A stretch of DNA of 64,000 nt from Streptomyces sp. XY006 (lineage in GTDB: Bacteria > Actinomycetota > Actinomycetes > Streptomycetales > Streptomycetaceae): positions 124,001 to 188,000 of the forward strand of contig NZ_NOKT01000009.1 of NCBI RefSeq assembly GCF_002237655.1, given 5' to 3'. The translations under genes were made by a program, and so were the position numbers. This document shows, piece after piece, positions 1 through 8,755 of this stretch. How positions within the stretch are numbered: the stretch's first letter is position 1; each line of letters starts with the position of its first letter. The notes beneath the pieces were generated by a model that was given only the letters and a program-made list of their open reading frames with translations, was not told the DNA's origin and ran no database searches.

Positions 1-204
1 GGCGAGCTGGAGACCTACCGCGACCTCGGCATCCTCTACGACCGCGACGCCGACGGCGTGTTCCGGCACTGCTACACGCGCACGGTCGGCCGGGTCTTCT
101 TCGAACTGGTCCAGCGCGAGGGCGGCTACCGGGGCTACGGCGCCGCCAACGCGCCGGTGCGGCTGGCGGCACAGCACGCGGTGCGGGGGCTCACTGGCGG
201 CTGA
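1..204 (+). CDS. C-terminal end of a sugar-phosphate isomerase / 4-hydroxyphenylpyruvate dioxygenase-like protein (partial)
   Basis: The reading frame is open from base 1 and closes with TGA at 202-204, so only the last 67 residues are visible. The segment GVFRHCYTRTVGRVFFELVQ followed by GGYRGYGAANAPVRLAAQ resembles the end of the vicinal-oxygen-chelate domain of 4-HPPD and of the fused sugar-phosphate isomerase/HPPD proteins; in that family the Glu of the FFELVQ-type motif is an iron ligand. Such fused proteins act in shikimate/quinate or aromatic catabolism. The last 14 bases overlap the end of the convergent gene at 191-1657. The family call rests on this short tail only. Confidence 0.55.
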   Translation, partial: GELETYRDLGILYDRDADGVFRHCYTRTVGRVFFELVQREGGYRGYGAANAPVRLAAQHAVRGLTGG

Positions 205-1657
205 CAGTCCGGGTGACGCCGGTGACGACGGTGGTGGCGAGGATCCAGCCGGTGAGGACGAGGGCGTAGGAGAGCCACTGGTACCAGCCGGTGGGGGCGA
301 ATGCGCCCTCCTGCCCGAAGGAGATCACCGGCAGGAGCAGGTCGAGGGTGTAGAAGACCGGGTTGAACTCGGGGGCCTCGCCCGGCTTCAGCGGCTCGGG
401 GTGGTGCAGGGCGTAGGCGACGGAGCCCGTCAGCAGCAGTGACACCAGCCAGCCCGCCGCGCGCAGCGGGCGGAAGCCGTAGCCGACGGTGGCGTCCTGC
501 ACGCGGCCCCACAGCCTGCCGTACCACGGCAGGGTGGCGCGCCGGCGGCGCTGCTTGGCGAGCTGGACCAGGCGGGCGGCGTCGTCGTCGCCGATCCGGC
601 GGTAGGCCGCGGTCAACTGCTCGTAGGCGTGCGGGACATAGCCCTCGCGGTCCCGCTCCAGCATCGCCAGGCGCCGCTCGGCGGGTTCGTGCGGGGTGAG
701 GGAGGTGTAGACGAGGCTGTCGAGCAGGACCTCCCCGGGCACCACGTCCGGTTCCAGGAACAGCACGTCCACGTGGGCGCGGCGCAGGTTGAGCGCGCCC
801 GACACCGGCGGGCCGCCGCGCAGCCACAGCTCCCCGATCGTGCAACTGCTCGCCCGCAGCGCCGTGTCACCGGGCTGCGCCAGACGGGCGCGGGAGAAGT
901 CCAGCCGTCCCGCGATACGGGCGCCGCGCAGGCCGATCCAGCCGTGCACCTCCGCCTCACGCAACAGGACGTCGCCCTCCACGGTGAGGGTGACCGCGTC
1001 GAGCGCGGCCGTGTCCGGCCCGGCGTCCAGCCGCGCCCCGCTCAGGTCGACGCTGCCGGCGGTCGACGCGCCGCTCAGGCGGATCTCCCCGCGGGTGCGC
1101 AGTCCCGGCGCGGACAGACCGTCGCCGATGGTGACGTGGTTGAGCTGGAGCGCGGGCTGCCCGGCGGGCGGAGCGCCCACGTCGGCCCCGTCCAGGAACA
1201 GCGCCCCGGCGATCTGCGCCCCGCCGAGCCGGACGGGCCCCTCGAACCGGCAGTCGGTCAGCCGCAGGACGCCGTCCACGCGCAGATTCTCGGCCCGCAG
1301 TGCGGGCAGGACGGAACCGCGCAGGCTGAGCTGGCGCAGCCGCGCCGCGTACAGCACGGGCGTGTCCTCGAAGAAGCAGTCGCTCAGACGCACGGCGTGG
1401 TCGATGTCGGCGTACTGGAGGAGGAGTTCGCCGGTGATCCGCGCCCCTGCCAGCCGGAGCGCGGCCGTCTCCCCGTCCTCCTGCGGGGCGCTCAGCAGCA
1501 GGGCCCGCAGCACGGACGCCCGTACGGTCCGGTCGGGTGCCCAGGCGGCGCCTCGTGCCGGGTCGTCGTCCGCGGCGGTGCGGAAGTCCACGCCCTGCCC
1601 GCGCGGGAAGGCGCGCCACACCCGCTCCTCGGCGGGCGTCATGTCGTCGATCTGCAT
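191..1657 (-). CDS. Membrane-anchored repeat (beta-helix/pentapeptide-like) protein
   Basis: The 488-residue product has no enzymatic motif I recognise. Residues about 60-310 are a string of short imperfect repeats of the form LRLAGARITGEL, VRLSDCFFED, LRGARIAGRLDFSRARL, typical of pentapeptide or beta-helix-like solenoids. The C-terminal part has a basic stretch (KQRRRR, near 370) and hydrophobic segments near 400-415 and 460-482, so it is probably a solenoid domain carried on a membrane anchor. In Streptomyces such proteins are usually annotated as membrane-associated oxidoreductase or pentapeptide protein without functional proof. It follows the pentose-phosphate operon but is separated from it by a strong hairpin. 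The ATG at 1657 opens with MQIDDMTPAEERVW. Confidence 0.75.
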   Translation of the reverse strand: MQIDDMTPAEERVWRAFPRGQGVDFRTAADDDPARGAAWAPDRTVRASVLRALLLSAPQEDGETAALRLAGARITGELLLQYADIDHAVRLSDCFFEDTPVLYAARLRQLSLRGSVLPALRAENLRVDGVLRLTDCRFEGPVRLGGAQIAGALFLDGADVGAPPAGQPALQLNHVTIGDGLSAPGLRTRGEIRLSGASTAGSVDLSGARLDAGPDTAALDAVTLTVEGDVLLREAEVHGWIGLRGARIAGRLDFSRARLAQPGDTALRASSCTIGELWLRGGPPVSGALNLRRAHVDVLFLEPDVVPGEVLLDSLVYTSLTPHEPAERRLAMLERDREGYVPHAYEQLTAAYRRIGDDDAARLVQLAKQRRRRATLPWYGRLWGRVQDATVGYGFRPLRAAGWLVSLLLTGSVAYALHHPEPLKPGEAPEFNPVFYTLDLLLPVISFGQEGAFAPTGWYQWLSYALVLTGWILATTVVTGVTRTVSRQ

Positions 1658-1676
1658 CGACGGGGACTCTGGTGGT

Positions 1677-1711
1677 CCCGGCCGGAGGCTGTCAACTCAC
1701 CTCCGGCCGGG
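1677..1711 (-). terminator. Hairpin terminator after the pentose-phosphate operon
   Basis: A perfect 11-bp inverted repeat (CCGGCCGGAGG / CCTCCGGCCGG) with an 11-nt loop, extendable by one C-G pair, starts 6 bases beyond the TAA of the histidine phosphatase gene. There is no U-tract, as is common in Streptomyces. It should end the operon ahead of the membrane repeat protein. Confidence 0.75.
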
Positions 1712-1716
1712 GCCGG

Positions 1717-2301
1717 TTACGCCCTGGTGTTCCACTCCGCGATCACGGGCCGGCCGTGCTCGGTCGACAGCCGGCAGACCGTGCCCGTCTCCAGCCGGAA
1801 CAACCGCCCCTCCGATGGCGGCAGGCCCAGCCGGCGGGCCGTCAGGACGCGGAGGAAGTGGCCGTGCGCCACCAGCGCCACATCGCCCTCGGGCAGCGCC
1901 CCGGCCACCCGGGCCAGCACCCGGTCGGCACGCTTGCCGACCTCCTCGGGGGACTCCCCGGGTCCGTCGGGCCCGGGCGGGGCCCCGTCGGTCCACAGGT
2001 CCCAGTCGGGACGGGTGCGGTGAATCTCCTCGGTGGTGACGCCCTCGTAGGCGCCGTAGTGCCACTCGTGCAGATCGGGGTCCACCCCGGTCGCCTTCAG
2101 CCCCGCGAGCGCGGCGGTGCGCACCGCGCGGGCGAGGGGGCTGGTGAGGACCAGGGCGAAGGGACGGTCCGCCAGGAGCGGGGCCAGTGACCCGGCCTGC
2201 TCCTCACCGCGCGGGGTGAGGGGCAGGTCGGTGAAGCTGGTGTGCTGTCCGCTCCGGCTCCACTCCGTCTCGCCGTGGCGGACCAGCAGCAGATCGCCCA
2301 C
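1717..2301 (-). CDS. Histidine phosphatase family protein (phosphoglycerate mutase-like)
   Basis: The 194-residue protein begins MGDLLLVRHGETEWS, the RHG signature whose His is phosphorylated during catalysis in this superfamily. Further conserved parts are LTPRGEEQA, the acid/base-region segment HEWHYGAYEGVTTEEI, and the second His in VALVAHGHFLRVL. It acts in the cytoplasm on phosphomonoesters; whether it is a mutase or a phosphatase (for example on a sugar phosphate of the pathway upstream) cannot be told. It is the last gene of the tkt-to-gnd operon, 3 bases after gnd, and is followed at once by a terminator. Its position suggests a phosphatase serving sugar-phosphate metabolism, which is inference. 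Confidence 0.85.
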   Translation of the reverse strand: MGDLLLVRHGETEWSRSGQHTSFTDLPLTPRGEEQAGSLAPLLADRPFALVLTSPLARAVRTAALAGLKATGVDPDLHEWHYGAYEGVTTEEIHRTRPDWDLWTDGAPPGPDGPGESPEEVGKRADRVLARVAGALPEGDVALVAHGHFLRVLTARRLGLPPSEGRLFRLETGTVCRLSTEHGRPVIAEWNTRA

Positions 2302-2304
2302 GTG

Positions 2305-3189
2305 CTACGCCTTCTTCGCGGACTCGACGGCGTGGCCGCCGAACTGGTTGCGCAGCGCCGCGATCATCTTCATCTGCGGCGAGTCGTCCTGCCGGGAGGC
2401 GAACCGGGAGAACAGGGAAGCGGTGATGGCAGGCAGCGGCACGGAGTTGTCGATCGCCGCCTCCACCGTCCAGCGCCCCTCGCCCGAGTCCTGGGCGTAG
2501 CCGCGCAGGTTCTCCAGGTGCTCGTCCTCGTCGAGCGCGTTGACCGCGAGGTCGAGCAGCCACGAGCGGATGACGGTGCCGTCCTGCCAGGAGCGGAACA
2601 CCTCGCGGACGTTGTCCACGGAGTCCACGGCCTCCAGCAGCTCCCAGCCCTCGGCGTAGGCCTGCATCATGGCGTACTCGATGCCGTTGTGGACCATCTT
2701 GGCGAAGTGCCCGGCGCCGACCCGGCCCGCGTGGACGAAGCCGTACGGGCCCTCCGGCTTGAGCGCGTCGAAGATCGGCCGCAGCCGGTCGACGTACTCC
2801 TTCTCACCGCCGACCATCAGGGCGTAGCCGTTCTTCAGGCCCCACACGCCGCCGGAGACGCCCGCGTCGACGAAGCCGATGCCGCGCTTGCTCAGCTCCT
2901 CGGCGTGCTTCTCGTCGTCCGTCCAGCGGGAGTTGCCGCCGTCGACCACCGTGTCGTACGGCTTGAGGAGGTCCGCCAGACGGTCGATGACGTGCTGGGT
3001 GGGATCGCCGGCCGGGACCATGACCCAGACCGTGCGGGGCGCTTCCAGCTCGTTGACCAGGTCGGCGAGGCTGGCGACGTCCGACTTCTCGGGGTCGGTG
3101 TCGTAGCCGATGACCGTGTGGCCGGCGTTGCGCAGGCGCTCGCGCATGTTGCCGCCCATCTTGCCGAGACCCACAAGACCGATCTGCAT
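2305..3189 (-). CDS. gnd: 6-phosphogluconate dehydrogenase, decarboxylating, short NAD-type
   Basis: Oxidises and decarboxylates 6-phosphogluconate to ribulose 5-phosphate. At 294 residues it is the short form (about 300 aa), not the 470-aa NADP enzyme. The N-terminal Rossmann fold has GLVGLGKMGGNM; the second strand ends in GYD, where an acidic residue normally favours NAD over NADP. The substrate site is seen as GVSGGVWGLKNGYALMVGG and KMVHNGIEYAMMQAYAEG (catalytic Lys and Asn). It lies one base after pgi and 3 bases before the histidine phosphatase, so it is part of the operon. NAD preference is inferred from the one residue and the short length. Confidence 0.92.
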   Translation of the reverse strand: MQIGLVGLGKMGGNMRERLRNAGHTVIGYDTDPEKSDVASLADLVNELEAPRTVWVMVPAGDPTQHVIDRLADLLKPYDTVVDGGNSRWTDDEKHAEELSKRGIGFVDAGVSGGVWGLKNGYALMVGGEKEYVDRLRPIFDALKPEGPYGFVHAGRVGAGHFAKMVHNGIEYAMMQAYAEGWELLEAVDSVDNVREVFRSWQDGTVIRSWLLDLAVNALDEDEHLENLRGYAQDSGEGRWTVEAAIDNSVPLPAITASLFSRFASRQDDSPQMKMIAALRNQFGGHAVESAKKA

Positions 3190-3190
3190 G

Positions 3191-4855
3191 TCAGTTCACT
3201 TCCCGGAGATTGCGGTAGGCGGCCACCAGCGCGGCCGTGGACGGGTCGAGGCCGGGGACGTCGGCGCCCTCGGTCAGGGCGGGCTCGACGCGCTTGGCGA
3301 GAACCTTGCCGAGCTCGACGCCCCACTGGTCGAAGGAGTCGATGTTCCACACGGCGCCCTGCACGAACACCTTGTGCTCGTAGAGGGCGACCAGCTGGCC
3401 GAGGACCGACGGGGTCAGTTCGGTGGCCAGGATCGTGGTGGTCGGGTGGTTGCCGCGGAAGGTGCGGTGCGGCACCTGCTCCTCGGGCACGCCCTCCGCG
3501 CGCACCTCCTCGGCGGTCTTGCCGAAGGCGAGCGCCTGGCCCTGCGCGAACAGGTTGGCCATCAACAGGTCGTGCTGGGCCTTGAGTTCGTCGCTCAGCT
3601 CGGCGACCGGCCGGGCGAAGCCGATCAGGTCGGCCGGGATGAGCTTGGTGCCCTGGTGGATCAACTGGTAGTAGGCGTGCTGCCCGTTGGTGCCGGGCGT
3701 GCCCCACACCACCGGACCCGTCTGCCACTCCACCGGGTTGCCGTCGCGGTCCACCGACTTGCCGTTGGACTCCATGTCGAGCTGCTGGAGGTAGGCGGTG
3801 AACTTGGACAGGTAGTGGCTGTAGGGCAGGACGGCGTGCGACTGGGCGTCGTGGAAGTTGCCGTACCAGATGCCCAGCAGGCCCATGATGAGCGGGGCGT
3901 TGGCCTCGGCGGGGGCGTTGCGGAAGTGCTCGTCGACGATGCGGAAGCCGTCGAGCATCTCCCGGAAGCGGTCCGGGCCGATCGCGATCATCAGGGACAG
4001 GCCGATCGCGGAGTCGTACGAGTAGCGGCCGCCGACCCAGTCCCAGAACTCGAACATGTTGTCGACGTCGATGCCGAACCCGGCGACCTTCTCGGCGTTG
4101 GTCGACAGCGCCACGAAGTGCCGGGCCACCGCCTTCTCGTCGCCGCCGAGCCCCGCCAGCAGCCAGGAGCGCGCCGAGGTCGCGTTGGTGATGGTCTCGA
4201 TCGTGGTGAACGTCTTGGACGCGACGATGAACAGCGTCTCCGCCGGGTCCAGGTCGCGCACGGCCTCGTGCAGGTCGGATCCGTCCACGTTCGACACGAA
4301 CCGGAACGTCAGCGAGCGGTCCGTGAAGGCCCGCAGCGCCTCGTAGGCCATCGCGGGACCCAGGTCGGAGCCGCCGATGCCGATGTTGACGACGTTGCGG
4401 ATGCGCTTGCCGGTGTGGCCCGTCCACTCGCCCGAGCGGACCCGGTCGGCGAAGGCGGCCATCTTGTCGAGCACCGCGTGCACACCCGGGACGACGTTCT
4501 CCCCGTCGACCTCGACCACCGCGTCCCGCGGGGCCCGCAGCGCGGTGTGCAGCACGGCCCGGTTCTCGGTGGTGTTGATCCGCTCGCCGCGGAACATGGC
4601 GTCCCGCAGCCCGAACACGTCGGTGGCGACGGCCAGCTCCTGCAGCAGGGCCAGCGTCTCGTCGGTGATCAGGTGCTTGGAGTAGTCGATGCGCAGGTCA
4701 CCGACGCGCACGACGTAGCGTTCGGCGCGGCCCGGGTCCGTCTCGAACAGCTTGCGCAGGTCCGGCTGCGGCAGCGCGTCGGCGCGGTGGTCTTCCAGGG
4801 CGGCCCACTCGGGCCGCCGGGTGAGCCGGGGCGAGCCGGCGGGGGAGTCAGACAT
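3191..4855 (-). CDS. pgi: Glucose-6-phosphate isomerase
   Basis: Interconverts glucose 6-phosphate and fructose 6-phosphate in the cytoplasm. The 554-residue length fits the bacterial/eukaryotic long form. Hallmarks are [25 protein letters not shown], the phosphate-binding [24 protein letters not shown] and the family signature [11 protein letters not shown]. The start overlaps the opcA end by 8 bases, and the stop is one base from the gnd start, so translation is probably coupled. Having pgi inside a pentose-phosphate operon lets fructose 6-phosphate from transketolase/transaldolase be recycled to glucose 6-phosphate for more NADPH. Confidence 0.96.
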   Translation of the reverse strand: MSDSPAGSPRLTRRPEWAALEDHRADALPQPDLRKLFETDPGRAERYVVRVGDLRIDYSKHLITDETLALLQELAVATDVFGLRDAMFRGERINTTENRAVLHTALRAPRDAVVEVDGENVVPGVHAVLDKMAAFADRVRSGEWTGHTGKRIRNVVNIGIGGSDLGPAMAYEALRAFTDRSLTFRFVSNVDGSDLHEAVRDLDPAETLFIVASKTFTTIETITNATSARSWLLAGLGGDEKAVARHFVALSTNAEKVAGFGIDVDNMFEFWDWVGGRYSYDSAIGLSLMIAIGPDRFREMLDGFRIVDEHFRNAPAEANAPLIMGLLGIWYGNFHDAQSHAVLPYSHYLSKFTAYLQQLDMESNGKSVDRDGNPVEWQTGPVVWGTPGTNGQHAYYQLIHQGTKLIPADLIGFARPVAELSDELKAQHDLLMANLFAQGQALAFGKTAEEVRAEGVPEEQVPHRTFRGNHPTTTILATELTPSVLGQLVALYEHKVFVQGAVWNIDSFDQWGVELGKVLAKRVEPALTEGADVPGLDPSTAALVAAYRNLREVN

Positions 4856-5783
4856 GAGCGGGGGTCTCCTCGGTTGCCTCGCCGTTCAGGGCGATGGCGT
4901 ACATCTCGTCCGCGTCGAGGCGCCGCAGCTCCTCGGCGATGAGTTCTGAGGTGGCACGGACCTTCAGCGCGAGGGTCCGGGACGGCTGGCCCGGCAGGCT
5001 CAGCGTGGCCAGCGGGCCCTCGGGGCGGTCGATGACGATCTCGCCGTTCGCGGTGCCCAGGCGCACGGCCGTCACGACCGGCCCGGCGGTGACCACGCGG
5101 TCCACCCGCACGTGCAGCCGGGCCTCCAGCCAGCGGGCCAGCAGCTCGGCGGCCGGGTTCTCGGCCTCGGCCTCCACGGCCGCCGAGGTCACCTTGGCCC
5201 GGGCCTGGTCGAGTGCCGCCGCCAGCATCGAACGCCAGGGCGTCAGCCGGGTCCAGGCCAGGTCGGTGTCGCCGGGCGCGTAGGAGCGGACCCGCCGCTC
5301 CAGGGTGCCCAGCGGGTCCTCGACGGCGTACAGGTCGGTGATCCGCCGCTGGGCCAGGGCCCCGAGCGGGTCCTTCGAGGGCACGTCGGGTGCGTCGACG
5401 GGCCACCACACCACCACCGGGGCGTCCGGCAGCAGCAGGGGCAGCACGACCGAGTCGGCGTGGTCGGAGACCTCGCCGTAGGTCCGCAGGATCACCGTCT
5501 CGCCGGTGCCCGCGTCGGCACCCACCCGGACCTCGGCGTCCAGCCGGGAGGACTGGCGGTCGCGCGGGGTGCGGGCGTGCCGCTTGATGACGACCAGGGT
5601 GCGCGAGGGGTGCTCGTGCGAGGCCTCCTCGGCCGCCTTGATCGCGTCGTAGGCGTTCTCCTCGTCCGTGACGATCACCATCGTCAGGACCATGCCCACG
5701 GCCGGGGTGCCGATGGCGCGGCGGCCCTGCACCAGCGCCTTGTTGATCTTGCTTGCCGTGGTGTCGGTCAGGTCGATCTTCAT
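4848..5783 (-). CDS. opcA: Glucose-6-phosphate dehydrogenase assembly protein OpcA
   Basis: The 311-residue protein starts [22 protein letters not shown] and contains [27 protein letters not shown], features of the OpcA/SCO-type subunit found next to zwf in actinobacteria and cyanobacteria. In those groups OpcA is required for activity or oligomer assembly of glucose-6-phosphate dehydrogenase and may respond to redox state. The ATG overlaps the zwf stop (ATGA), fitting 1:1 production with its partner. It ends 8 bases inside pgi. No catalytic motif is expected or seen. Confidence 0.93.
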   Translation of the reverse strand: MKIDLTDTTASKINKALVQGRRAIGTPAVGMVLTMVIVTDEENAYDAIKAAEEASHEHPSRTLVVIKRHARTPRDRQSSRLDAEVRVGADAGTGETVILRTYGEVSDHADSVVLPLLLPDAPVVVWWPVDAPDVPSKDPLGALAQRRITDLYAVEDPLGTLERRVRSYAPGDTDLAWTRLTPWRSMLAAALDQARAKVTSAAVEAEAENPAAELLARWLEARLHVRVDRVVTAGPVVTAVRLGTANGEIVIDRPEGPLATLSLPGQPSRTLALKVRATSELIAEELRRLDADEMYAIALNGEATEETPAHV

Positions 5784-7594
5784 GGCCTGCGCCAGCTCCG
5801 TCCGTCTCGTGCGAGCATCTCGTCGGCTTCCGCGGGTCCCCAGCTGCCCGAGGCGTACTGCGCGGGCCGGCCGTTCGTGGCCCAGTACCGCTCGATCGGG
5901 TCGAGGATCTTCCAGGACTCTTCCACTTCCTGGTGACGGGGGAACAGGTTGGCGTCGCCCAGGAGGACGTCCAGGATCAGCCGTTCGTACGCCTCGGGGC
6001 TCGATTCGGTGAAGGACTCGCCGTAGGCGAAGTCCATCGTCACGTCCCGGATCTCCATGGACGTGCCCGGCACCTTGGAGCCGAAGCGGACCGTCATGCC
6101 CTCGTCCGGCTGGACGCGGATGACGATCGCGTTGGAGCCGAGCTCCTCGGTCGCCGTGGAGTCGAAGGGGGAGTGCGGGGCCCGCTGGAAGACGACGGCG
6201 ATCTCCGTCACCCGTCGGCCCAGCCGCTTGCCGGTGCGCAGGTAGAACGGGACACCGGCCCAGCGGCGGTTGTCGACCTGGAGCCGGATCGCGGCGTAGG
6301 TGTCGGTCGTGGAGGACGGGTCGATGCCGTCCTCCTCCAGATAGCCGCGCACCTTCGCGCCGCCCTGCCAGGCCGCCGCGTACTGCCCGCGCACGGTGCC
6401 CTGCCCCAGGTCCTGCGGCAGCCGCACGGCCTTGAGGACCTTCAGCTTCTCGGTCAGCAGCGAGGGGGCGTCGAAGGCGGCCGGCTCCTCCATCGCGGTG
6501 AGCGCCATCAGCTGGAGCAGGTGGTTCTGGATGACGTCACGGGCGGCGCCGATGCCGTCGTAGTAGCCGGCCCGGCCGCCGATGCCGATGTCCTCGGCCA
6601 TGGTGATCTGCACGTGGTCGACGAACGACCGGTTCCAGATCGGCTCGAACATCTGGTTGGCGAAGCGCAGCGCCAGCAGGTTCTGGACGGTTTCCTTGCC
6701 GAGGTAGTGGTCGATGCGGAAGACCTGCTCCGGGTCGAACACGTCGTGCACGATCCGGTTGAGCTCCTCGGCCGACTCCAGGTCGTGCCCGAACGGCTTT
6801 TCGATGACCGCGCGGCGCCAGGAGCCCTCCGGGGCGTCGGCCAGCTTGTGCTTCTTCAGCTGCTGGACGACCTTCGGGAAGAACTTCGGCGGCACCGAGA
6901 GGTAGAAGGCGTAGTTGCCGCTGGTGCCCCGGGAGGCGTCCAGCTCCTCCACGGCGGAGCGCAGCTGCTTGAACGCCGTGTCGTCGTCGAAGTCGCCGGG
7001 GATGAACCGCATGCCCTCGGCGAGCTGCTGCCAGACCTCCTCGCGGAACGGGGTCCGGGCGTGCTCGCGCACCGCGTCGTGCACGACCTGCGCGAAGTCC
7101 TGGTCCTCCCAGTCCCGGCGGGCGAAGCCCACCAGCGAGAAGCCCGGTGGCAGCAGGCCGCGGTTGGCCAGGTCGTACACGGCCGGCATCAGCTTCTTGC
7201 GGGACAGGTCGCCGGTCACGCCGAAGATGACCAGCCCGGAGGGGCCCGCGATCCTCGGCAGACGGCGGTCGCGCGGGTCCCGCAGCGGGTTGACGAAGTC
7301 GGCGTCGCCGCGGTCCGCACCCGCGGCGGCACCCGCCGAGCCACCGTCCGCCGAGCCGCCGTCCCCGGCCTGCTCGCCTCCGGCCGCCTGGTCCGAGCCG
7401 CCGTTCCCGGCCTGCTCGCTTCCGGTCGCTTCGGCCGTGCCGGCGTCGCCGGGCTGGTCGCTGTCCGCCGCCCCGGCCGTGCCGTCGACGCCGGTCTGCT
7501 CGACCCCGGCCGCCTCCTGGGCCGTCCGGGCCTCCTTGTCCTCCTTGGTCTCCTTCGTCTCCTGCTCGGCCGTCTGGGGGATGCCCTCGCTCAT
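5780..7594 (-). CDS. zwf: Glucose-6-phosphate dehydrogenase with an unusual low-complexity N-terminal extension
   Basis: Oxidises glucose 6-phosphate to 6-phosphogluconolactone, making NADPH. The conserved enzyme begins near residue 100: [19 protein letters not shown], the coenzyme fingerprint [13 protein letters not shown], and the active-site [15 protein letters not shown]. The whole product is 604 residues against about 510 for the family; the first ~95 residues are almost only A, G, E, Q, T, S and D, with repeated [27 protein letters not shown] units cut from related DNA repeats. The frame overlaps the tal stop (ATGA), which supports the upstream start, but internal starts closer to the domain remain possible. 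Operon partner of opcA. Confidence 0.94.
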   Translation of the reverse strand: MSEGIPQTAEQETKETKEDKEARTAQEAAGVEQTGVDGTAGAADSDQPGDAGTAEATGSEQAGNGGSDQAAGGEQAGDGGSADGGSAGAAAGADRGDADFVNPLRDPRDRRLPRIAGPSGLVIFGVTGDLSRKKLMPAVYDLANRGLLPPGFSLVGFARRDWEDQDFAQVVHDAVREHARTPFREEVWQQLAEGMRFIPGDFDDDTAFKQLRSAVEELDASRGTSGNYAFYLSVPPKFFPKVVQQLKKHKLADAPEGSWRRAVIEKPFGHDLESAEELNRIVHDVFDPEQVFRIDHYLGKETVQNLLALRFANQMFEPIWNRSFVDHVQITMAEDIGIGGRAGYYDGIGAARDVIQNHLLQLMALTAMEEPAAFDAPSLLTEKLKVLKAVRLPQDLGQGTVRGQYAAAWQGGAKVRGYLEEDGIDPSSTTDTYAAIRLQVDNRRWAGVPFYLRTGKRLGRRVTEIAVVFQRAPHSPFDSTATEELGSNAIVIRVQPDEGMTVRFGSKVPGTSMEIRDVTMDFAYGESFTESSPEAYERLILDVLLGDANLFPRHQEVEESWKILDPIERYWATNGRPAQYASGSWGPAEADEMLARDGRSWRRP

Positions 7595-8736
7595 TCCGCG
7601 TCAACTCCCTCGCTGTTCAAGGACTTGGTGACCGCGTCCAGCAGGTCCTGCCAGGCCACCTCGAACTTGGCCACTCCCTCGTCCTCCAGTCGCCGCACCA
7701 CCTCGTCGTACCCGATGCCGAGCCGTTCAACGGCCGCCAGGTCCGCCCGGGCCCGGTCGTACCCGCCGGTGACCGTGTCGCCCCGGACGTCGCCGTGGTC
7801 GGCGACGGCGTTCAGCGTGGCCTCCGGCATGGTGTTGACCGTGCCGGGGGCGACCAGTCCGTCCACGTACAGGGTGTCCTTGTAGGCGGGGTCCTTCACA
7901 CCGGTGGAGGCCCAAAGGGGGCGCTGGCGGTTCGCCCCGGCCTCCTTGAGGGCCTGCCAGCGCGCTCCGGCGAAGACCTCCTCGTACGCCTCGTAGGCGA
8001 GCCGCGCGTTGGCCAGGGCCGCCCGGCCCTTCAAGGCGAGGGCCTCGTCCGTGCCCAGCAGCGTCAGCCGCTTGTCGATCTCGGCGTCGACCCGGGAGAC
8101 GAAGAAGGACGCGACCGAGTGGACGGCCGACAGGTCACGGCCCGCCTCCCGCGCCCGCTCCAGGCCGGCGAGGTAGGCGTCCAGCACCTCGCGGTAGCGC
8201 TCCAGGGAGAAGATCAGGGTCACGTTGACACTGATACCCGCCCCGATCACCTCTGTGATCGCGGGCAGGCCGGCCTTCGTCGCCGGGATCTTGATCATCA
8301 CGTTGGGGCGGTCCACCAGCCAGGCCAGCTGCTTGGCCTCGGCGACGGTCGCCGTCGTGTCGTGCGCCAGGCGGGGGTCGACCTCGATGGAGACCCGGCC
8401 GTCCCGGCCGCCGGTCGCCTCGTACACCGGCCGCAGCACGTCGGCGGCGGCCCGGACGTCGGCGGTCGTCATCATCCGCACGGCCTCGTCGACGGTCACG
8501 CCGCGCACCGCCAGGTCGGCGAGCTGCTCCTCGTAGCCCTCGCCGGAGCCGATGGCGGCCTGGAAGATCGACGGGTTGGTGGTGACGCCGACGACGCCCT
8601 TCGTCCGGACGAGCGCGGCCAGGTCGCCGGACTCGATCCGCCGGCGGGACAGGTCGTCCAGCCAGATCGACACGCCCTCGTCGGACAGGCGCTGCAGTGC
8701 TCCCGCGCTCGCGGTTGCTTCGGTCACAGTGATCAT
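7591..8736 (-). CDS. tal: Transaldolase
   Basis: Moves a dihydroxyacetone unit between sedoheptulose 7-phosphate and glyceraldehyde 3-phosphate. The 381-residue protein matches the actinobacterial long (Tal type) family: [19 protein letters not shown] near the N terminus, the region [13 protein letters not shown], and the Schiff-base lysine in [32 protein letters not shown] and [19 protein letters not shown] are also conserved. It lies 19 bases after tkt and overlaps zwf by 4 bases. The ATG at 8736 ([12 protein letters not shown]) is preceded by GGAAG. Confidence 0.96.
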   Translation of the reverse strand: MITVTEATASAGALQRLSDEGVSIWLDDLSRRRIESGDLAALVRTKGVVGVTTNPSIFQAAIGSGEGYEEQLADLAVRGVTVDEAVRMMTTADVRAAADVLRPVYEATGGRDGRVSIEVDPRLAHDTTATVAEAKQLAWLVDRPNVMIKIPATKAGLPAITEVIGAGISVNVTLIFSLERYREVLDAYLAGLERAREAGRDLSAVHSVASFFVSRVDAEIDKRLTLLGTDEALALKGRAALANARLAYEAYEEVFAGARWQALKEAGANRQRPLWASTGVKDPAYKDTLYVDGLVAPGTVNTMPEATLNAVADHGDVRGDTVTGGYDRARADLAAVERLGIGYDEVVRRLEDEGVAKFEVAWQDLLDAVTKSLNSEGVDAE

Positions 8737-8755
8737 CTTCCTTCGTGCGGTCGGA

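Noticed and set aside
629..2190. Long plus-strand open frames opposite the membrane repeat protein and the histidine phosphatase
   Set aside because: They are shadows in GC-rich DNA: compositions rich in R, P, G and A, no domain, no ribosome site, and the minus-strand genes there have clear family motifs.
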